DNA of 64,000 nucleotides from Pseudomonas putida. GTDB taxonomy: Bacteria; Pseudomonadota; Gammaproteobacteria; Pseudomonadales; Pseudomonadaceae. Below, piece after piece: positions 46,420 through 55,364 of this stretch. A program made the position numbers and the translations under genes. The first letter of the stretch is position 1. The number at the start of each line of letters is the position of its first letter. The stretch is taken from positions 62,001 to 126,000 of the forward strand of contig NZ_JANHKS010000010.1 in assembly GCF_028682175.1 (NCBI RefSeq), written 5' to 3'. The notes under the pieces were generated by a model. That model was not told the DNA's origin. It searched no databases and saw nothing but the letters and a program-made list of their open reading frames with translations.

Positions 46420-46851
46420 GCTTCCCTCGAACAAATGTTCTATCTCCTATCGACCCGCAAATACCGGGAATGTATCCCTGCCATGCAAGGGTCCCCACAA
46501 AGGCGGAAAAATCGCCTCAGCGCTGACTACAGCCATCCTCGTGCCCCACGACGGCTCCATGGCTGCCCGACGACGCGGACATCATGCGCGCAAATCGCGA
46601 CAGCTTGGCGAGTGACAACGATCAGAAAATGATCACACCGACATCAGGCATCACCTGAAGCTGTGCTCACCGTGGTTCAACGGTGAGACGGCACTGCTTC
46701 CCGGAGCCCCAATACTTTGCTGCCGCACTGAGGCCGGCAAATGAGGGTAACTGCAGTGTCTACGACAAAATTCTGGGCAAGAATAAGCCATACACTGGAA
46801 AACCGCGAGAAATTCACCTCGCGATTGCCGGACAGATGTCGTGGGAAACAG
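46420..46851. other. Non-coding gap upstream of wbpM
   Basis: 432 bp between the cpsG terminator and wbpM. It must contain the wbpM promoter, because cpsG ends in a strong terminator. I see no convincing -35/-10 pair, JUMPstart/ops element, or supported small ORF. Two short dyads (around 46672-46686: CACCGTGGTTCAACGGTGAG; and 46805-46826) are present. Confidence 0.4.
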
Positions 46852-46895
46852 AAAAAAACCCTGACGGCCACCTGACGTTCAGGTCCGGTGGCCGT
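46852..46895 (-). terminator. Terminator of cpsG
   Basis: ACGGCCACC and GGTGGCCGT pair around an inner CCTGA-ACG-TCAGG stem; a T-run of seven follows on the minus strand. This is the strongest terminator in the polysaccharide region. Confidence 0.9.
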
Positions 46896-46908
46896 GATGG
46901 GCCGGGCG

Positions 46909-48282
46909 TTACCCGGCGTTCAACAGCGCTTCGATTTCCTTTACCTTGGCCTCGACCAGCGGCATGTCACGGCGACTTTCCACGTTCAGACGCAACAGCG
47001 GCTCGGTATTGGAGCCACGCAGGTTGAACCGCCACTCGGCAAATTCAACGCTGATACCATCGGTTTTGTCGACGTTCGTGCTCAAGGCCGAATAATGCTC
47101 CAGCACCTTGGCCAGGATCCCCTTGACGTCCGACACCTTGTAGTTGATCTCGCCGCTGCACGGGTAGGCTTCCATGCGCTCATCGACCAGCTCGGAAAAG
47201 CGCTTGCCCGACACCGACATCAGCGCCGTGACTAGCAACCACGGAATCATCCCGCTGTCGCAGTAGGCAAAATCGCGGAAATAGTGGTGTGCGCTCATTT
47301 CGCCGCCGTACACGGCGTCTTCCTTGCGCATCCGCTCCTTGATGAACGCGTGACCGGTTTTGCACAGCACTGGCGTGCCGCCGGCAAGCTGGACCTGATC
47401 GATGGTGTTCCAGGTCAGGCGCGGGTCATGGATGATCTTGGAACCCGGATGTTGCTTGAGCAACATTTCCGCCAGCAGCCCTACCAGGTAGTAGCCTTCG
47501 ACGAAACGCCCGCGCTCGTCGAAGAAGAAGCAGCGATCGAAGTCCCCGTCCCAGGCCAGGCCAATGTCGCAGCCGTGCTTGAGCAACGCTTCGCGGGTGA
47601 TGGTGCGGTTTTCCGGCAGCAGCGGGTTGGGCACGCCATTGGGGAAGTTGCCGTCAGGCTCGGCGTTGATGATCACCCATTCAAAGGGCAGCTTGCCCTT
47701 GATCGCTTCAAGTGCCGGGCCGACTGCACCGTTGCCCGGGTCGGCGAGAATCTTCAGCGGGCGCAGTTGCGCGCCTTCGATGTAGGTCAGCAAGTGAGCG
47801 ATGTAGGCGGACTTGTCTGGCGCCTGTCTGACTCTGCCTGGCGTGGCTGAAGCCTGGCCGAAATCACCGGCATCGACACGCTGGCGGATCGCGTCCAGGC
47901 CGCTGTCGCCGCTGATGGGACGGGATTCGCGCTGCACCAGTTTCATGCCGTTGTAGCCTTTGGGGTTGTGGCTGGCGGTCACCATCACCCCGCCATCAGC
48001 CTTGTAATGGCTGGTGGCAAAATACACTTCTTCGGTTCCGCAAAGGCCGATGTCGATCACATCCGCGCCTGCTTCCTGGATGCCATTCATCAGAGCCTGG
48101 GCCAGGCCAGGGCTTTCAAGACGCATGTCCCTGCCGACGACGATAGTTTTCGCGCCCAACTGCGCCACCATGGCGCGCCCGATACGATAGGCGATGTCGG
48201 CGTCCAGATCGGTTGGGACCTGCCCGCGAATATCGTAGGCTTTGAAACAACGGGTCTGAATTACGGGATAGTCGGGTTTCAT
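46909..48282 (-). CDS. cpsG: Phosphomannomutase/phosphoglucomutase
   Basis: A 457-aa alpha-D-phosphohexomutase (CpsG/ManB type) that makes mannose 1-phosphate for GDP-mannose. The phosphoserine loop is VMVTASHNPKGYNGMK near residue 100; the Mg site is DGDFDRCFFF; the sugar-binding loop GGEMSAHHYF and the phosphate-binding loop RGSNTEPLLRLN are intact. It lies in the polysaccharide locus but has 425 bp upstream and its own terminator, so it is probably a separate unit. The main AlgC-type mutase of the genome would be elsewhere. Confidence 0.91.
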   Translation of the reverse strand: MKPDYPVIQTRCFKAYDIRGQVPTDLDADIAYRIGRAMVAQLGAKTIVVGRDMRLESPGLAQALMNGIQEAGADVIDIGLCGTEEVYFATSHYKADGGVMVTASHNPKGYNGMKLVQRESRPISGDSGLDAIRQRVDAGDFGQASATPGRVRQAPDKSAYIAHLLTYIEGAQLRPLKILADPGNGAVGPALEAIKGKLPFEWVIINAEPDGNFPNGVPNPLLPENRTITREALLKHGCDIGLAWDGDFDRCFFFDERGRFVEGYYLVGLLAEMLLKQHPGSKIIHDPRLTWNTIDQVQLAGGTPVLCKTGHAFIKERMRKEDAVYGGEMSAHHYFRDFAYCDSGMIPWLLVTALMSVSGKRFSELVDERMEAYPCSGEINYKVSDVKGILAKVLEHYSALSTNVDKTDGISVEFAEWRFNLRGSNTEPLLRLNVESRRDMPLVEAKVKEIEALLNAG

Positions 48283-48707
48283 GTGTAAGACCTATGCGAC
48301 GAAACAGCCCGAAGGCTCCTCTGTTTAGTATGAAGCAGCCCTCTGAACGGACTGCACGCTACCCTCGTGCATAACAGCGTGAGGCGACCCTTAGGCACCG
48401 AAAAAGCGGATTTGTTATCAATACCACGACATTTATCTCGGCCACCCCCACACCTGCCCTGTACGGCAAGAACGATAGCCGCACCTGCGGCGCTGGCAAG
48501 GCAGTGCCTGGCTGAATGTGTTTGCAGGGGTGTCAAATGTGCTCGAGTGCTCAAACCCGGCCCTTTGCGTGCATTGCGCAGCAAGTGACGAACGGCGGGA
48601 AAAGCGTGAGGAAGGTGTAGCGAAGGGGCCTGCACGCCTCGAATCCAGCACGACGGGGCTGGATTCGAGACGGCAGGTGCATCCGCGCCAGAATGGCGCA
48701 GAACGGA
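48283..48707. other. Non-coding gap between asnB-like and cpsG genes
   Basis: 425 bp containing the cpsG promoter (not identifiable by eye) and two hairpins near the asnB end: a 12-bp dyad at 48639-48670 and GCGCCA-GAA-TGGCGC at 48685-48699. No REP and no supported ORF. Confidence 0.4.
48639..48670. other. 12-bp inverted repeat after asnB-like gene
   Basis: CTCGAATCCAGC, an 8-nt loop, then its exact complement; a partial outer stem (CCTGC/GCAGG) extends it. There is no T-run on either side, so it is not a classical terminator. Confidence 0.75.
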
Positions 48708-50669
48708 TCAGACCGGGTTTTCTTCCAGCCAGGCCTGGAACATCAGGACATCCCACAGGTGGTAGGCCCAGTTGCGGCTACCGCTCAGGTGCTCGGCCCA
48801 TTTCTGCCGGATCGGCTCAGGGTGCAGATAGCCTTCCCTGCGCAAGCGCCCCTCGTCCAGCAACGCCTCGGCCCAGTCTTTGAGCGGGCCACGCAGCCAG
48901 GCGTCGATCGGTACGCCGAAGCCCATCTTCGGACGGTCGATGAGGGACTGCGGCACGTGCCGGTACAGCACCTGGCGCAAGGCCCACTTGCCCACGCCGT
49001 CACGCTGCTTGAGCGACTGCGGCAACTGCCAGGCGAACTCCACCACACGATGGTCGAGCATCGGCACGCGGGACTCGAGCGTCACCGCCATCGAGGCACG
49101 ATCCACCTTGGTGAGGATGTCATCGGGCAGGTAGGTCAGCAGGTCCAGGACCATCATGCGCTCGATCGGGTCCAGGGCGTCGATCTGCGGGACGTTTCCG
49201 GTCAGCCAGGTGGTCGGCTCCTGGCCGCCAATCACCACCTGTGCAGGGTCGGACCAGTGCGACACCAGCGCGTGGTAATACTGGTTGATCGAGGTGCTTG
49301 CCAGCACGCCAGCGCCCTTGTGCACCTTGTCGCCGAAGCGGTTGCGGAAGATCGGCGATGGCAGCCAGCCGGCAAGTTTCGACCAGGTATCCGGCGAGAT
49401 CGACGTGATGGCACTGGCCAGCGGCTTGCGCAGGGCCACAGGCAGACGCTCGATCTTGCTCCAGGCACTGGCACCGGCGGTGTAACGGGTGTATCCGCTG
49501 AACAGCTCGTCCCCGGCATCGCCCGACAGGGACACGGTGACGTGCTGGCGCGCCAGTTGGGAAACCAGGAAGGTCGGAATCTGCGAAGAGTCGGAAAACG
49601 GCTCGTCGTAGATGCCCGGCAGCGACGGAATTACCGAGAGCGCCTGCTGCGAAGTCACGTACAGCTCGGTGTGGTCGGTGCCCAGGTGGGCGGCCACGGC
49701 CTTGGCATGTTCGGCTTCGTTATAGCCCTTTTCGTGGAAACCGATGGTGAAGGTTTTCACCGGCCGGCTCGACTGCGCCTGCATCAGCGCCACGATGGTG
49801 GAGGAGTCAATGCCGCCCGACAGGAACGCGCCCAGGGGAACGTCCGCCATCATTTGTTGCGAAACAGCCGACTTGAGCAGCGTTTCAAGCTCGTCGACCG
49901 CCTGAACGGGGTCGCGCTCCTGCTGGCGCGAGGCGGAACCGTCTTGCACCACCTGAAGCACCGACCAGTATTCCTGGATGACAGGCTCTGGCTGCTTGAC
50001 CGACACACGCAGGATGCAGCCTGGCTGCAGCTTGCTGATGCCCTGGTAGATCGAATGCGGCGCAGGGATGTAGTTGTGCCGGAAGTACAGCGCCAGGGCG
50101 TTGCGATCGATGGACGGGCTGAACGAAGGGTGCGCGCGCAGGGCCTTCAATTCCGAACCGAACATGAACACCGCCTGCTCGCCCTGCCCTTGCCAGCCGT
50201 AGTACAGCGGCTTCTCGCCCAGGCGATCACGGGCGAGAATCAGCGTCTGCTCCTGAAGATCCCACAGGGCAATGGCGAACATGCCGATACACTGTTTCAG
50301 GGTCTGCTCGATGCCCCAGGCATCGAACGCAGCCAGCAGCGTCTCGGTGTCGGAGTGACCGCGCCATGCATGCACCCTGCCCGTTTCATCGAGCTGGCGG
50401 CGCAGGTCCAGGTGATTGTAGATCTCACCGTTGAACACCATGGTGTACCGCCCCGAATCCGCCAGCATCGGCTGGTGGCCGGCCGGGGAAAGGTCGACGA
50501 TCGCCAGGCGACGGTGGGCAAGACCCACGCTGACGTCAGGGCTGACCCAGACACCATGATCGTCCGGGCCGCGATGAAGAATGGCATCGGCCATCCGCAA
50601 ACATTCGTCGTGCAGCGACGCTTGCGTCGCCTGCCCGGGCCATTTCAACTGTCCAGCGATTCCGCACAT
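48708..50669 (-). CDS. asnB: Asparagine synthase-like amidotransferase (glutamine-hydrolysing)
   Basis: A 653-aa two-domain enzyme. The N-terminal class II glutaminase has Cys2 as nucleophile (MCGIAGQLKW) and RGPDDHG. The C-terminal synthetase domain has the PP-loop LSGGIDSSTIVAL near residue 288. In O-antigen loci such proteins (WbpS type) amidate sugar carboxylates, for example uronamides. No uronic-acid dehydrogenase is visible in this window. It lies 11 nt after a glycosyltransferase gene in the MurJ-GT-AsnB set. Confidence 0.88.
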   Translation of the reverse strand: MCGIAGQLKWPGQATQASLHDECLRMADAILHRGPDDHGVWVSPDVSVGLAHRRLAIVDLSPAGHQPMLADSGRYTMVFNGEIYNHLDLRRQLDETGRVHAWRGHSDTETLLAAFDAWGIEQTLKQCIGMFAIALWDLQEQTLILARDRLGEKPLYYGWQGQGEQAVFMFGSELKALRAHPSFSPSIDRNALALYFRHNYIPAPHSIYQGISKLQPGCILRVSVKQPEPVIQEYWSVLQVVQDGSASRQQERDPVQAVDELETLLKSAVSQQMMADVPLGAFLSGGIDSSTIVALMQAQSSRPVKTFTIGFHEKGYNEAEHAKAVAAHLGTDHTELYVTSQQALSVIPSLPGIYDEPFSDSSQIPTFLVSQLARQHVTVSLSGDAGDELFSGYTRYTAGASAWSKIERLPVALRKPLASAITSISPDTWSKLAGWLPSPIFRNRFGDKVHKGAGVLASTSINQYYHALVSHWSDPAQVVIGGQEPTTWLTGNVPQIDALDPIERMMVLDLLTYLPDDILTKVDRASMAVTLESRVPMLDHRVVEFAWQLPQSLKQRDGVGKWALRQVLYRHVPQSLIDRPKMGFGVPIDAWLRGPLKDWAEALLDEGRLRREGYLHPEPIRQKWAEHLSGSRNWAYHLWDVLMFQAWLEENPV

Positions 50670-50680
50670 AGGTAATTAGG

Positions 50681-51856
50681 TCACTTGATTTTTTTAAGGG
50701 AAATCTCGGGGATCGCAGGAGCGACGTACAGGTCAGCATAACCTTGCAGGCAGGCTTCCATGGAAAACACGGTCTCGATCCTGTGGAACCCGGCCTCTCC
50801 CATGAGATTCCGTTCTGGATTGCTGGCAACGGCAAGCAACGCTTGCGAAAGCTCGCGGGGAGCACGCGCAGGCACTACCAGCCCGGTGACTTCGTGCAGG
50901 ACCGCCTCGGCATTTCCGCCGACATCGGTAACCACCATGGGAAGCCGGGCAGCCATCCCCTCGAGGATCGCGTTGGAAAAACCTTCTTCGTGGGAGGCGA
51001 GGATACCGATGTCCGCAGCATTGAGAAGATCCGGCACGTCTTTTCTGGATCCCAGGAGATGGATGCGCTCGCCGATGCCCAGCGATTCGGCCTGCTGCTT
51101 GAGCGATGCACCGATGCCGTCGTCCCTGCCAATGAACAGGCAGTGCCAGTCCTGTGGCAGCGCCTGACGGATCATGCCAAACGCCTCGATCAGGTCGGAA
51201 TGACCCTTGTAGGGAATCAGGTTGGCGACGATGGTGAACACCAGGGCACCGTCCGCAATACCCAGCTCGGCCCTGACTTGGGAACGGGTACGGGTGCGCG
51301 CAAAACGCTGCAGGTTCAGGCCGTTGTAGATCAGTCGCAACTGCTCCGACCTGACACCCTCTCCCTCGAGATCACGCACTACCGCCTTGGAGTTGCCGCA
51401 AACAGCGTCCATCTTGGTATGAAGCCAGTGCTCCAGGCGTGACAGGGTCAGATGCTTGGCCTGGTAATGATTCAGGCTCCGGCGGCTCATGATACGGCGT
51501 GCGCGAGGTGCAGCCAGCGAGGTGATGCCGCCCACGATATACGCTGCGGGAAGAAAGAAATGGACGACCTGAGGGCGCATCCGCCAGTACAGGCACCACA
51601 GGGCAAAGGATGCATACACCAGCTCGACGCGCACTCGCGCTCGCTCGCTCGGCAGGATTCTCCTGATCCAGGCAGGCAGCTTGATGCCGTGTACGGGAAC
51701 GTTCGCCTCGACAAAGGCTTGGGTGAGAGGTCCTCCAGTCGTTATCGCGAACACCGCCGGCTTGAAGCCTCTCTGGCGTAGCTCACTGGAGACGCGCAGC
51801 AAGTGTTGCTCTGCGCCTCCAACCTCCATGGAACCGATGACATAAAGCAATTTCAT
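50681..51856 (-). CDS. Glycosyltransferase family 4
   Basis: A 391-aa GT-B retaining glycosyltransferase. N-terminal glycine loop MEVGGAEQHLL (acceptor side); C-terminal nucleotide-sugar domain with IANLIPYKGHSDLIEA and the E-x7-E motif HEEGFSNAILEGMA. It probably acts on the cytosolic face of the membrane, adding one sugar to the lipid-linked oligosaccharide. It lies between the MurJ-like and AsnB-like genes. The donor sugar cannot be read from sequence. Confidence 0.88.
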   Translation of the reverse strand: MKLLYVIGSMEVGGAEQHLLRVSSELRQRGFKPAVFAITTGGPLTQAFVEANVPVHGIKLPAWIRRILPSERARVRVELVYASFALWCLYWRMRPQVVHFFLPAAYIVGGITSLAAPRARRIMSRRSLNHYQAKHLTLSRLEHWLHTKMDAVCGNSKAVVRDLEGEGVRSEQLRLIYNGLNLQRFARTRTRSQVRAELGIADGALVFTIVANLIPYKGHSDLIEAFGMIRQALPQDWHCLFIGRDDGIGASLKQQAESLGIGERIHLLGSRKDVPDLLNAADIGILASHEEGFSNAILEGMAARLPMVVTDVGGNAEAVLHEVTGLVVPARAPRELSQALLAVASNPERNLMGEAGFHRIETVFSMEACLQGYADLYVAPAIPEISLKKIK

Positions 51857-51948
51857 ATTACGCTCTGGGGACCAAAAACCACTAAAGTGAAAAAGCGTAC
51901 GACCACGCCACCAAAAAACTCAGATTGTTTTCGAGAAACCGGCACACA

Positions 51949-53256
51949 TCAAGACGTTCTTTCAGACTTTGCCCGTTTCAACGGATTGAGAAGCCAGAAG
52001 CCGACGAAAATGACCGCTGCAGGGCTTCCCAGCAGCGCAAGGGCCACTGACCTTTCATCCAGAAATTGCCGAAAGATGAAATATGAGCCGTACACACCCA
52101 GCAAACTGAACGCCGACATCATCGACATCAGCTTGGGCCGCGCCTGCGCCTGCCAAAGCTTGCCAAACACATTGCTCAAGATGATCAGGCCGATTCCGAT
52201 CGTGAGCCAGAACCACAGACGCGTCACCTGATGCGCTGCGGCAGCGTCAAAACGCCCGCTGAACAGCAACGCAAGAACCGGCTCGCCGAGGAACAGCACG
52301 CAGAGCGGGCATATCACGCCCAGCACGATCGACATTAATGTCGCCTGCTTCACCAGAATCTTGATGCCCGCCTGGTCATTCTGTGAAACCAGTGTCGAAA
52401 ATCGCGCAAGAATCAGGGTCGAACTCGACATGATCAAAAGCTGAACCACCGACATGTGCAACCGGTAGGCATATCCGAACGCCGAAACCACACCTTCGCC
52501 ATATGATGCAGCCCACACTGGCGGTATCGAGGCGACGATATTGGAAAAGAAAATCCCGGGAAGAATCCACCCGCCCAGGGTCAACATGGACTTGCCCGAT
52601 TCCAGAAAACTGCTGCGGGTCGGCAACCGGCCAAAAAACGAAAATGCGCTCAGGTGCAGGCCATAGATGCAGATCAGAAACTGCGCCAACAAACCGATCA
52701 GCGTGCCCAATACCATGCTGACCATTCCAAGTTCAGGAAAGGCAAACAGCAACAATCCGCCGATTATACCGTTGACGATGGGCGCCCCCGCCGCGTAGCC
52801 GAACCGGTCACGCATGGCGAGCATATAACCGGCACTGTCACCGGCCATGTTCAGCGGAATCAGAAAAGCAACTAACGGCAATACAAACAAGAAAGTATCG
52901 CGAACCGCCAATTGATTATCAGGCACAAAATAATGAGCCAACAACGGGCTGCCCAGTGCAATCGCAAGTGCAACAAGCACTCCGATCAATCCGCAGCACC
53001 AGAACACCGCACGTTCGAATGCCATGGTGGCGGCGGCATCCCCGGCGGCATGCAAGCGTGCCCGGACCGGGAAAAAACCTACCTGAAGCACGCCAGACAG
53101 AACGCCCGACAGAAAAGTCGGGGCGACCAGCGCCAGGTTATAACCGTCCAGTTCACTACCAACACCGAAGACGCCCGCAGTAAACCACAACTTGAAAAAA
53201 GCGGCCAACTGAGAACAGGCCGTCAATACCACCACTGCAATCAACTGCTGCTTCAT
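51949..53256 (-). CDS. MurJ/MviN-like lipid-linked oligosaccharide flippase
   Basis: A 435-aa polytopic protein of the MOP exporter superfamily with about 12 TM helices. The N-terminal part (GVFGVGSELDGYNLALVAPTFLSGVLSG) resembles the MurJ signature rather than Wzx. True MurJ has 14 helices and about 510 residues, so this copy is shorter and is likely dedicated to a surface glycan. It is the first gene of a set with a glycosyltransferase and the AsnB-like enzyme. Another flippase (Wzx type) lies 9 kb upstream. Confidence 0.78.
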   Translation of the reverse strand: MKQQLIAVVVLTACSQLAAFFKLWFTAGVFGVGSELDGYNLALVAPTFLSGVLSGVLQVGFFPVRARLHAAGDAAATMAFERAVFWCCGLIGVLVALAIALGSPLLAHYFVPDNQLAVRDTFLFVLPLVAFLIPLNMAGDSAGYMLAMRDRFGYAAGAPIVNGIIGGLLLFAFPELGMVSMVLGTLIGLLAQFLICIYGLHLSAFSFFGRLPTRSSFLESGKSMLTLGGWILPGIFFSNIVASIPPVWAASYGEGVVSAFGYAYRLHMSVVQLLIMSSSTLILARFSTLVSQNDQAGIKILVKQATLMSIVLGVICPLCVLFLGEPVLALLFSGRFDAAAAHQVTRLWFWLTIGIGLIILSNVFGKLWQAQARPKLMSMMSAFSLLGVYGSYFIFRQFLDERSVALALLGSPAAVIFVGFWLLNPLKRAKSERTS

Positions 53257-53767
53257 TTAAAGAACCGCAACTAAAACAAAAACAAGCCAATAGAAGAGTA
53301 AAAATGCGCCTTTTAATTAAAGACTTAGCGCAGACTGCGCGCCCATACTGCCACAAGCATGGACCCTTGAGAAGCGTTCCATCTTCAAGGAAACATATTA
53401 ACGCTCAGGTGCCAAGTGAAAATATCAGCCACATTGCCGAGGCCCTCAACAGCGGATCACCGGTCGCAGGCCACGCACAGAACATGTCACCCGCCATCTT
53501 TCGAGGCGCATCATTACCTCATCAAATCGCCTCTTCGCCCAGCATATTCGGGGATTAGAGCAGGTCTGCGAAAAACCCGATTGCAAGGGACAACAACTTG
53601 TTTCTGGAGTTCACGAACCACATCTCCTACAATCTGCCACCGACACGGGGTCAGCAAACGCGAAAAATCAGACATGGCAGTCTGCACAGTGCGCCCCGCA
53701 GTGAATCTGGCCTGGGTGAACGCGCTCTCGACACTAATTTCTGCCCCACGAATATCAACGGAAGACA
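53257..53767. other. Divergent 511-bp gap around the plus-strand membrane gene
   Basis: The left part (53257-53330) is unusually AT-rich and should hold the flippase-operon promoter. The rest is the leader of the 501-aa membrane protein. An 84-codon frame on the plus strand (53304-53558) has a weak AGAAGAG site, but no recognisable motif; I do not call it a gene. Confidence 0.4.
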
Positions 53768-55273
53768 ATGAATTCAACGTTTTTGAGCCTGGCTGTAGTC
53801 GTCGTGGTGCTGGTGTTTTCAATGAAGATGCTGGCCGACAAAGAGATCCGGAAAACGGTTGCCTGCTGGACGCTGATCGGCATTTCGTTGGGGGTCTGCA
53901 AGAGCCTGCTGATCCAGATGACCCCGCAGTGGCTGGACACCCCTCTGGACTCGCTCATCTATCAACACCACGCCCAGGCACTGTTTCTTCACTGGACGGG
54001 CCAGTCCGTCGACGCGAATGTGTACGAGCTGGCGGGACTGCTCAACATGTGGACACACGGCGGGCATCCCGTCTGGCTACCCACTGACCAGATTCCCTAC
54101 GCGGGCGTGTTCGGCAGCCACGAGTGGATATTCTCGGGCCTGCTTGGCCTGTGGACGCTGGCAGGCAACAGCCTTGCCTCGGCAATCATCGCCAACTCCA
54201 TACTGACAGGCGCCTTCCCGGCCGCTGCCTATATCATTACCCGTGAACTGGGCGGGCCACCGAAGGTGTGCCACTTTGCAGCACTGCTGGTCGCCCTTGA
54301 GCCGTCCATCGCACTGAACAGTGCCTGGTTGCTGAAAGACACCCTGGCCACGCTGCTGTGCATGGTGGTCATCATCAGCGCCTGCCAACTGTGCAACAAG
54401 CCGACCCTCAAGTTCGCCAGTATCCTTGCTGTCTCGCTGGGCTTTCTGGCTGCGGTCAAGTACGTCGCGTTCATCTCCTTCTGCATGGTCTTCTGCGTGC
54501 TGGCGCTCTATTTTGTCGTGAAGAAGCCCAGGGCAACGGCAGCGGCCTTCGTTTCGGCGTCAATGGCGGCAGTCATGATATGGGGCGTGCTCTACTACGT
54601 GCCATTCGAGCAGAAGCTGACCCAACCGGCGACCGTGGCCACCGCGCCGCTTCCAGCGAAGGCCACTCCCGCCCAGGTAGAGCAGGTACTGACTGCCGCC
54701 CCTCCGGCAAAGACCACGCCGCCTGCTGCCCCAAGCGCAAGCAAGCCGACCGAAACGGCCTCGTTTTCGCTGACCACCACCGTAACGACCACCCTCAAGG
54801 CACAGGCCACCACCCTTCAGGGCCAGACCACTACCTTGACCGCCACGGCGAACGAGGAAGGGGCGGACGGCTCGGTGATCGGCTGGCGTTCCTACCTGCA
54901 TGACCAACCCGTCAGCGCACTGGCGCGGGCCGTTGTTCGCACGCTGCTTGCGCCGTACCCATGGGTCGCCCTCACCCACGGCCTGGCCGGCAACAACCAG
55001 CTCGAGCTCTACATGCTGGCAGCGACGACCTGGGTCATCGCGCTACCGGGCACGCTGCTGGGGTTGATCATCATGGCCAGGAGAAACCTGAAAACCCTGA
55101 TGCTGGTCGCGCTCCTGGGCATTATCGCCGTAGCCTACATCGTGTTCTTTGGCGAATGGAGTACGCGCCAGCGGGTATTCATGATGCCAGTCATGTACTC
55201 GTTCTCGGCACTCGGATGGTATTGGCTCTGGCGAATGAAAGAACGGCCACGGCTCAGACCAGCGCTGGTCTGA
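53768..55273 (+). CDS. Polytopic membrane protein, possible glycosyltransferase/polymerase
   Basis: A 501-aa inner-membrane protein with about 10-11 TM helices. A long periplasmic segment (about residues 282-375) is low-complexity, rich in Pro, Ala and Thr (for example AKTTPPAAPSASKPTE and TTTVTTTLKAQATTLQ). An N-terminal loop contains acidic residues (WLDTPLDSLIYQ), reminiscent of membrane glycosyltransferases (GT39/GT83-like) or O-antigen polymerases, but I do not recognise a signature. It is the only plus-strand gene in the polysaccharide region, with its own leader and terminator. Confidence 0.7.
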   Translation: MNSTFLSLAVVVVVLVFSMKMLADKEIRKTVACWTLIGISLGVCKSLLIQMTPQWLDTPLDSLIYQHHAQALFLHWTGQSVDANVYELAGLLNMWTHGGHPVWLPTDQIPYAGVFGSHEWIFSGLLGLWTLAGNSLASAIIANSILTGAFPAAAYIITRELGGPPKVCHFAALLVALEPSIALNSAWLLKDTLATLLCMVVIISACQLCNKPTLKFASILAVSLGFLAAVKYVAFISFCMVFCVLALYFVVKKPRATAAAFVSASMAAVMIWGVLYYVPFEQKLTQPATVATAPLPAKATPAQVEQVLTAAPPAKTTPPAAPSASKPTETASFSLTTTVTTTLKAQATTLQGQTTTLTATANEEGADGSVIGWRSYLHDQPVSALARAVVRTLLAPYPWVALTHGLAGNNQLELYMLAATTWVIALPGTLLGLIIMARRNLKTLMLVALLGIIAVAYIVFFGEWSTRQRVFMMPVMYSFSALGWYWLWRMKERPRLRPALV

Positions 55274-55332
55274 GACGGACCGGGACACGCAGAACAGGGG
55301 CTGCCGCACATCAGCAGCCCCAGACCTGAAAG

Positions 55333-55364
55333 AAAGCCGCCGGAACTTCCCGGCGGCTTTTTTA
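55333..55364 (+). terminator. Terminator shared by convergent genes
   Basis: AAAGCCGCCGG-AACTT-CCGGCGGCTTTTTT-type hairpin, with an A-rich left flank and T-run. Its right edge overlaps the last codon of the methyltransferase gene. Confidence 0.92.

Noticed and set aside
46677..46871. 64-codon minus-strand frame between cpsG and wbpM
   Set aside because: It starts inside the cpsG terminator hairpin and has no ribosome site.
53304..53558. 84-codon plus-strand frame in the gap before the 501-aa membrane protein
   Set aside because: Weak ribosome site only, no recognisable motif, codon use unlike neighbours; it probably lies in the leader. It could be revisited if conserved.
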